The notes under the pieces: generated by a model
Database searches by the model: none
Told to the model about the DNA's origin: nothing
The model's input: only the letters and a program-made list of their open reading frames with translations
Program-made: the position numbers and the translations under genes
Shown here: in pieces, positions 60,059 to 64,000 of the stretch
Layout of the letters: every line of letters starts with the position of its first letter
Position numbering within the stretch: position 1 is the first letter of the stretch
Source of the DNA: Herbaspirillum sp. SJZ107
Lineage (GTDB): Bacteria; Pseudomonadota; Gammaproteobacteria; Burkholderiales; Burkholderiaceae_D
DNA length: 64,000 nucleotides
Assembly: GCF_006715485.1 (NCBI RefSeq)
Contig: NZ_VFNH01000003.1
Coordinates: forward strand, 620,001-684,000
Reading direction: 5' to 3'

Positions 60059-61348
60059 TTATAAGCGCCAGACGCTGTAGCCTGCCTGGCTGAAGGTTTT
60101 CGGGTCGAACTGCGCCTTCACGTCGATGAAACAGCCACCGTCGTTGAGCTTGGCGCAGAACTCGTCGGACGAGTGCTCCATCACTTCGCGGTGCCCGACC
60201 GCCACCACCATCGCGTCGCCGCGCGGCAGGCTGTCCCAGTTCTCCAGCTCGATCCCGTACTCGTGGCGCGCCTGGCCCGGATCGGCCAGCGGGTCGTGCA
60301 CGTGCACGTCGCAGCCATAGGACGCCAGCTCGTGCACGATGTCGGCCACCTTGGAATTGCGCAGGTCCGAGCAGTTTTCCTTGAACGTCAGGCCGACCAC
60401 GTTGACGGTCGAGCCCTTGACGTGGAAACCCGACGAGATCATCGACTTGACGGTTTTCTCGGCCACGAACTTGGCCATGCCGTCATTGATGCGGCGGCCG
60501 GCCAGGATCACCTGGGGGTGGTAACCGACCATCTCGGCCTTGTGCGTCAGGTAATACGGATCGACGCCGATGCAATGACCGCCGACCAGCCCCGGACGGA
60601 AGGGCATGAAATTCCATTTGGTGCCGGCCGCGCGCAGCACGTCGCTGGTATCGATCCCGATCTTGTCGAAAATGATCGCCAGTTCGTTCATCAGCGCGAT
60701 GTTCAGGTCGCGCTGGGTGTTCTCGATGACTTTCGCCGCCTCGGCCACCTTGATCGCGGACGCCCGGTGCACGCCGGCCTCGACCACCGATTCATACAGC
60801 GCGGCGATCCGGGCCAGCGTGGCGTCGTCGTCGCCGGACACCACTTTCGGAACGGTCGCCAGCGTATGCTCGCGATCGCCCGGATTGATGCGTTCCGGCG
60901 AAAACCCGACGTGGAAGTCATGCCGCCAGCGCATGCCGGACTGGCGCTCGAGGATCGGAATGCAGATTTCCTCGGTGGCGCCTGGATACACGGTCGACTC
61001 GAACACCACGGTCGCACCGGGCTTCATGTGACGGCCGATCAGCGTGGTGGCGCCGGCCAGCGGCGTGAAATCAGGCTGGTGGGCGCCGTCGACCGGGGTC
61101 GGCACCGCGACGATGATGAAATCGGCGGCGTCCAGGCACGCCGGATCGGTCGTGAATTCGAGCTGCGCCGCCGCAGCCAGGTCGGCAGCCGCGACTTCCC
61201 CGCTGGGATCGACGCCGCTGCGATAATGTGCAATCTTGGTGGCGGACAAATCGAAGCCGAGCGTCCTGCCCCGCTTGCCGAATGCGACCGCCAGTGGCAA
61301 ACCAACGTACCCGAGTCCAACTACTGCAACGACTGCTTCTGCATTCAT
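60059..61348 (-). CDS. UDP-sugar 6-dehydrogenase (TviB/WbpA-like)
   Basis: A 429-residue nucleotide-sugar dehydrogenase: NAD loop VVGLGYVGLPLA at 8-19, FESTVYPGATEEI, KVAEAAKVIENTQRDLNIALMNEL, and the catalytic cysteine in GGHCIGVDPYYLTHK (near 268). The sequence pattern is that of UDP-N-acetylglucosamine/UDP-N-acetylgalactosamine 6-dehydrogenases rather than UDP-glucose dehydrogenase, so it likely supplies an N-acetylhexosaminuronic acid to the polymer. Start ATG 61348. It reads into the small ORF and the sugar transferase gene. Confidence 0.85.
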   Translation of the reverse strand: MNAEAVVAVVGLGYVGLPLAVAFGKRGRTLGFDLSATKIAHYRSGVDPSGEVAAADLAAAAQLEFTTDPACLDAADFIIVAVPTPVDGAHQPDFTPLAGATTLIGRHMKPGATVVFESTVYPGATEEICIPILERQSGMRWRHDFHVGFSPERINPGDREHTLATVPKVVSGDDDATLARIAALYESVVEAGVHRASAIKVAEAAKVIENTQRDLNIALMNELAIIFDKIGIDTSDVLRAAGTKWNFMPFRPGLVGGHCIGVDPYYLTHKAEMVGYHPQVILAGRRINDGMAKFVAEKTVKSMISSGFHVKGSTVNVVGLTFKENCSDLRNSKVADIVHELASYGCDVHVHDPLADPGQARHEYGIELENWDSLPRGDAMVVAVGHREVMEHSSDEFCAKLNDGGCFIDVKAQFDPKTFSQAGYSVWRL

Positions 61349-61698
61349 TTTATCGGTTCCGATCCAATTTTTGCAAATTGTACAACATTTAATATAACAC
61401 GGAAAAACCGATACTTCCCAGCAAAAGTACATGAATTGTTAAACAGAAACAACAAGTTACCGGCCCCTTGTCAGGCCCTCCAACCTCCACCCACGAGGTC
61501 TGGTCAACGCGGACGCAAGAAAAATACTGCAATTTTCCTAAGGGAAGTATTTGGCTGCCGTGAACTTTTGGGCAACATTGTTATGCCCAGAGCATGCAAT
61601 AGTACCATTTCGACGGCGCGACCGCGCAGCGCTCATCTATCGTGCGCGAAGTCAGAGCGCATCACGCGGCAGCGCAAAGCCAGGGAAGCGCGCTTGCT
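61349..61698. other. Intergenic region between acyltransferase and dehydrogenase genes
   Basis: 350 bases; the part next to the dehydrogenase start is AT-rich and likely holds its promoter (a TATATT-like -10 on the minus strand near 61390-61400), without a clear -35. AATACT/AGTATT arms around 61526-61557 could form a weak terminator for the acyltransferase on the minus strand. No gene is recognised. Confidence 0.4.
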
Positions 61699-62751
61699 TC
61701 ACTGGCTTAATGGATGTGCAGTCCTTGCTACAAGCTGCCGCAGCATGCTGCGGAAAAAAGCCACGCGGCACTCGGTAAGCTGAGCAAGCAAGAAAATTCC
61801 TATCGATAACTCAGCATAAAATTGAAATGGACTCATTCCCGGCTGATACAGCTCCCCGAGTGGTCCATGAAATGCATACATCGAAAACGAAAGACCGGCG
61901 AGATAACGGATCGGGCCTTCGAAGCGGGTCAACCAGTCAAGGCTGGACATGATATTGGCGGCGGCGCTCAGATGCGCGGTGACCACCACGCCGAGTACGA
62001 GGTCATACAGCATCTGTGTCGAATGATGCGCACGCCAGGCAGGTGGGAACACATCATAAAGCCACGCCCGCAACAGCTCTGAAATATCGAACCGCCACAG
62101 CAGTACAGCTGCAATCAGGGTGGCTGCATAGATTGCCAGCGCCGGGCCCTTGTCCAGTACCGGCATTTTCCGATACAGCCATACACCCATCAACCATATT
62201 GGAAACAACAGCACGATCTTTGGTCCGGCAATCAGTGCCGTCAGGCCCGTCAGTACGATCCGGTAGCGGGGCGCCGAGAATATCCAGGCAGCGAAGATCA
62301 GGTAATACCAGACTTCATAGTTGAGCGACCAGAAAGCAACATTCAGTGGCGCTTCGGTCCATCCAAGACCGGATTGCCCAAGGAAGAACATGTTGGTCAG
62401 TGTCGCTGCAAGCGGTAATTCGCCCTTCGCCATCGACAGTATCAGCCCAACCAACAGGGCTGCCCACGCGACCGGGACGATGCGGGCAATCCGGTGTTGC
62501 AAATAAGTGGACAGGGTCATCCCGGGACGCGACGTCGTATGCGTGATGACGTAGCCGGACAACACAAAAAATACGACAACGGCCTCATGGCCCGGAAATT
62601 CAAGGGGGGCAAACTGCAAAAACGTATGGTGCAAGACCACACTCAACGCTGCAAGAAACCTCAATAAATCAAGATAGATAGAAAACGCTCTCGGGATCTC
62701 GTTTCTTACCTTCGAATTTGCAGTGGACAAGGACTGAAGCGCCGCCATCAT
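61699..62751 (-). CDS. Membrane acyltransferase family 3 (OafA-like)
   Basis: A 350-residue integral membrane protein with about ten helices: YLDLLRFLAALSVVLHHTF (catalytic His), ARIVPVAW and SFSMYAFHGP are typical of acyltransferase-3 proteins that O-acetylate polysaccharides or lipids. It has visibly lower GC than its neighbours, suggesting a more recently acquired gene. Start ATG 62751; no strong ribosome site. Confidence 0.85.
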   Translation of the reverse strand: MMAALQSLSTANSKVRNEIPRAFSIYLDLLRFLAALSVVLHHTFLQFAPLEFPGHEAVVVFFVLSGYVITHTTSRPGMTLSTYLQHRIARIVPVAWAALLVGLILSMAKGELPLAATLTNMFFLGQSGLGWTEAPLNVAFWSLNYEVWYYLIFAAWIFSAPRYRIVLTGLTALIAGPKIVLLFPIWLMGVWLYRKMPVLDKGPALAIYAATLIAAVLLWRFDISELLRAWLYDVFPPAWRAHHSTQMLYDLVLGVVVTAHLSAAANIMSSLDWLTRFEGPIRYLAGLSFSMYAFHGPLGELYQPGMSPFQFYAELSIGIFLLAQLTECRVAFFRSMLRQLVARTAHPLSQ

Positions 62752-63060
62752 GGTTGAAAACCATCCATGAGGGCATAGGCGATTGATGATGCGTATGCGT
62801 AAAACATATTTCTATGTAGGTAGATTTATATGTAATGACGATACCACGGCGAAAATATAGTGGCAAACTATTAATTGCAGATTGGAATGAGTACAGACTG
62901 CGCTGCGCCGACCAGAAATCGCCCAGAACGCTAGCGATGCGGAAAACTCAGCATGAATGAAGAAGAAATACGAGAGGTTCGAACGCCACGAGCGGTGCGA
63001 TCGGATGGCGCAGGCGGTAAGCCCGGGTCGAAGATGCAAGGACTTGCCCATCTTCTGAAG
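62752..63060. other. Intergenic region between acyltransferase and tRNA genes
   Basis: 309 bases with no recognised gene. It begins AT-rich (around 62790-62880) and becomes GC-rich toward the tRNA. A short GGTTCGAAC at 62976-62984 looks like a tRNA T-loop but has no matching stem. No repeat of the tRNA end was seen, so integration at this tRNA is not supported. Confidence 0.5.
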
Positions 63061-63136
63061 TGGCGCGGCTGGCTGGGATCGAACCAGCGACCCTTGGCTT
63101 CGGAGGCCAATACTCTATCCACTGAGCTACAGCCGC
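63061..63136 (-). tRNA. tRNA-Arg (anticodon CCG)
   Basis: 76 bases on the minus strand form a complete cloverleaf: acceptor GCGGCTG/CAGCCGC with discriminator G and an encoded CCA end (63061-63063), D-arm GCTC/GAGT, anticodon stem TTGGC/GCCAA around CTCCGAA (anticodon CCG, reading CGG), and T-arm GCTGG-TTCGATC-CCAGC. Confidence 0.97.
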
Positions 63137-63212
63137 GCTGAGAGTGATGCGAAGGATACAGTCTTTCCCGACCGTCGTCTATGGGAACCGGCGCTGCCGG
63201 CCAGTAATTGCG

Positions 63213-63241
63213 TTTCCATTAACGATTTTTGGGTCTATAAT
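63213..63241 (+). promoter_or_regulatory. Candidate sigma-70 promoter of the cytochrome gene
   Basis: TTTCCA (63213-63218), 17-base spacer, perfect TATAAT (63236-63241); 74 bases before the ATG at 63315. The -35 is weak and the -10 strong. Confidence 0.6.
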
Positions 63242-63314
63242 CGGGCGCGGATGGTATTGCAAACAAGCATCCGCAGCGCAGGAGACAGGTTTTTTTAATT
63301 AGATTAAGGAAATC

Positions 63315-64000
63315 ATGAGCGACGCACACAATGAACAGCAATCCCTGATCCAGACACCCAAGCAACTCATCGTTGCGGTCGCAGGTTTCTTCCTCGTCAT
63401 CGTCATCGGCATCATCCTGCTCGTCACCTTCGTCACCAATACCCATCTGCAGGGGGCCGGCTCGGAACAGACCGCGCAAGCCATCGGCGCCCGCATCCGC
63501 CCGGTGGCCGACGAAGGTTTCACCTTCAAGGACGCCAACGCCCCGAAAGTCCTGCAGAGCGGCCAGGCCGTGTACACCGCGGTATGCGCGGCCTGCCACG
63601 GCAGCGGCGCCGCCGGCGCCCCCAAGCTGGGCGATGCCGGCGCCTGGGCCGCGCGCATCAAGCAGGGTTACGACACGCTGGTCCAGCACGCCGTGCAGGG
63701 GATCCGCCTGATGCCGGCCAAGGGCGGCAATCCGGACCTGGACGACATCGAAGTGGCACGTGCCGTGGTCTACATGAGCAACCAGGCGGGCGCCAAGTTC
63801 AAGGAACCGGAAGCCCCGGCCCCCACCCAGCAGGCGGCGGCCCCTGCGGCTGGCGCTCCTGCTGCGGCTGCGCCTGCTGCGGCGGCCGCACCCGCCGCTG
63901 CCGTGGCACCGGCCGCGGCACCCGCCCCGGCTGCAGCAGCGGCGCCGGCTGCAGCAGCGCCGGCAGCCGCCCCTGCCAGTGCCAGCGCCGATACCGGCAA
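63315..64000 (+). CDS. c-type cytochrome (5' part)
   Basis: At least 228 residues, cut by the window end. An N-terminal membrane anchor (LIVAVAGFFLVIVIGIILLV, residues ~18-37) is followed by a cytochrome c domain with CAACH at 91-95 and a later methionine ligand candidate in GIRLMPAKGGNPDL. After about residue 157 comes a long Ala/Pro-rich low-complexity linker, so a second domain may follow outside the window. It is an electron carrier in the inner membrane or periplasm. The ribosome site is AAGGAA just before the ATG. Confidence 0.88.
   Translation, partial: MSDAHNEQQSLIQTPKQLIVAVAGFFLVIVIGIILLVTFVTNTHLQGAGSEQTAQAIGARIRPVADEGFTFKDANAPKVLQSGQAVYTAVCAACHGSGAAGAPKLGDAGAWAARIKQGYDTLVQHAVQGIRLMPAKGGNPDLDDIEVARAVVYMSNQAGAKFKEPEAPAPTQQAAAPAAGAPAAAAPAAAAAPAAAVAPAAAPAPAAAAAPAAAAPAAAPASASADTG

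Noticed and set aside
62976..62984. GGTTCGAAC resembling a tRNA T-loop near the tRNA gene
   Set aside because: Flanking bases do not form a T-stem or acceptor stem, so it is not a tRNA remnant that I can support.
63061..63136. Genomic-island attachment site at the tRNA-Arg gene
   Set aside because: No duplicated tRNA end, integrase or other mobility gene is present in the window.

Overview
The window is a GC-rich, densely packed betaproteobacterial chromosome segment. The gene set and protein sequences fit the Oxalobacteraceae, most likely a Massilia/Telluria/Duganella-type organism; this is an inference from gene content, not a database result. No transposases, phage genes or CRISPR arrays were seen.

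Layout. 1-8195 is core metabolism: the end of cydB, the small subunit gene cydX, a very large indolepyruvate ferredoxin oxidoreductase-type protein, the fused isobutyryl-CoA mutase icmF, and a small unknown gene. 8381-14076 (+) is prsT (PEP-CTERM TPR lipoprotein) followed by an N-acyl amino acid synthase-like protein, a ThiF/E1-like adenylyltransferase and a nitroreductase-like protein. 14227-19940 (-) holds a PEP-CTERM target protein, a four-gene HPr-rel-A operon (Tat-signal protein, PqqD-like chaperone, HprK-like kinase, nucleotidyltransferase), the polysaccharide export lipoprotein and a trypsin-like protease. 20306-39302 (+) is the XrtA (exosortase A) exopolysaccharide locus: chain-length determinant, tyrosine autokinase, outer-membrane protein, ATPase, two polysaccharide deacetylases, FemAB-like protein, exosortase fused to EpsI, five glycosyltransferases, an amidotransferase and an O-antigen-ligase-like protein. 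39318-42145 (-) is a PLP decarboxylase/acyl-CoA ligase pair. 42256-53381 (+) carries a DegT-like protein, a GNAT/FemAB-like protein, a large lipoprotein behind an 840-base AT-rich gap, more glycosyltransferases, a Wzx-type flippase, an acyl carrier protein and two alpha/beta hydrolases. 53400-62751 (-) has a beta-helix protein, the regulators prsR and prsK, the initiating sugar-phosphate transferase, a UDP-sugar dehydrogenase and an acyltransferase. A tRNA-Arg(CCG) and the start of a c-type cytochrome gene close the window.

How it fits together. The locus builds and exports an exopolysaccharide and also encodes the membrane transpeptidase (XrtA) that processes secreted PEP-CTERM proteins, one of which is encoded here. 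PrsK/PrsR is a two-component system with a sigma-54 activator (GAFTGA motif). Two textbook sigma-54 promoters (TGGCAC-N5-TTGCT) are visible, one in front of the PEP-CTERM target gene and one in front of the HPr-rel-A operon. Each has, about 55-80 bases further upstream, a related 25-base element (CTGT-N11-ACAG) that is a good candidate PrsR enhancer site. This puts the poorly understood HPr-rel-A module in the same predicted regulon as the PEP-CTERM target and is the most interesting signal in the window.
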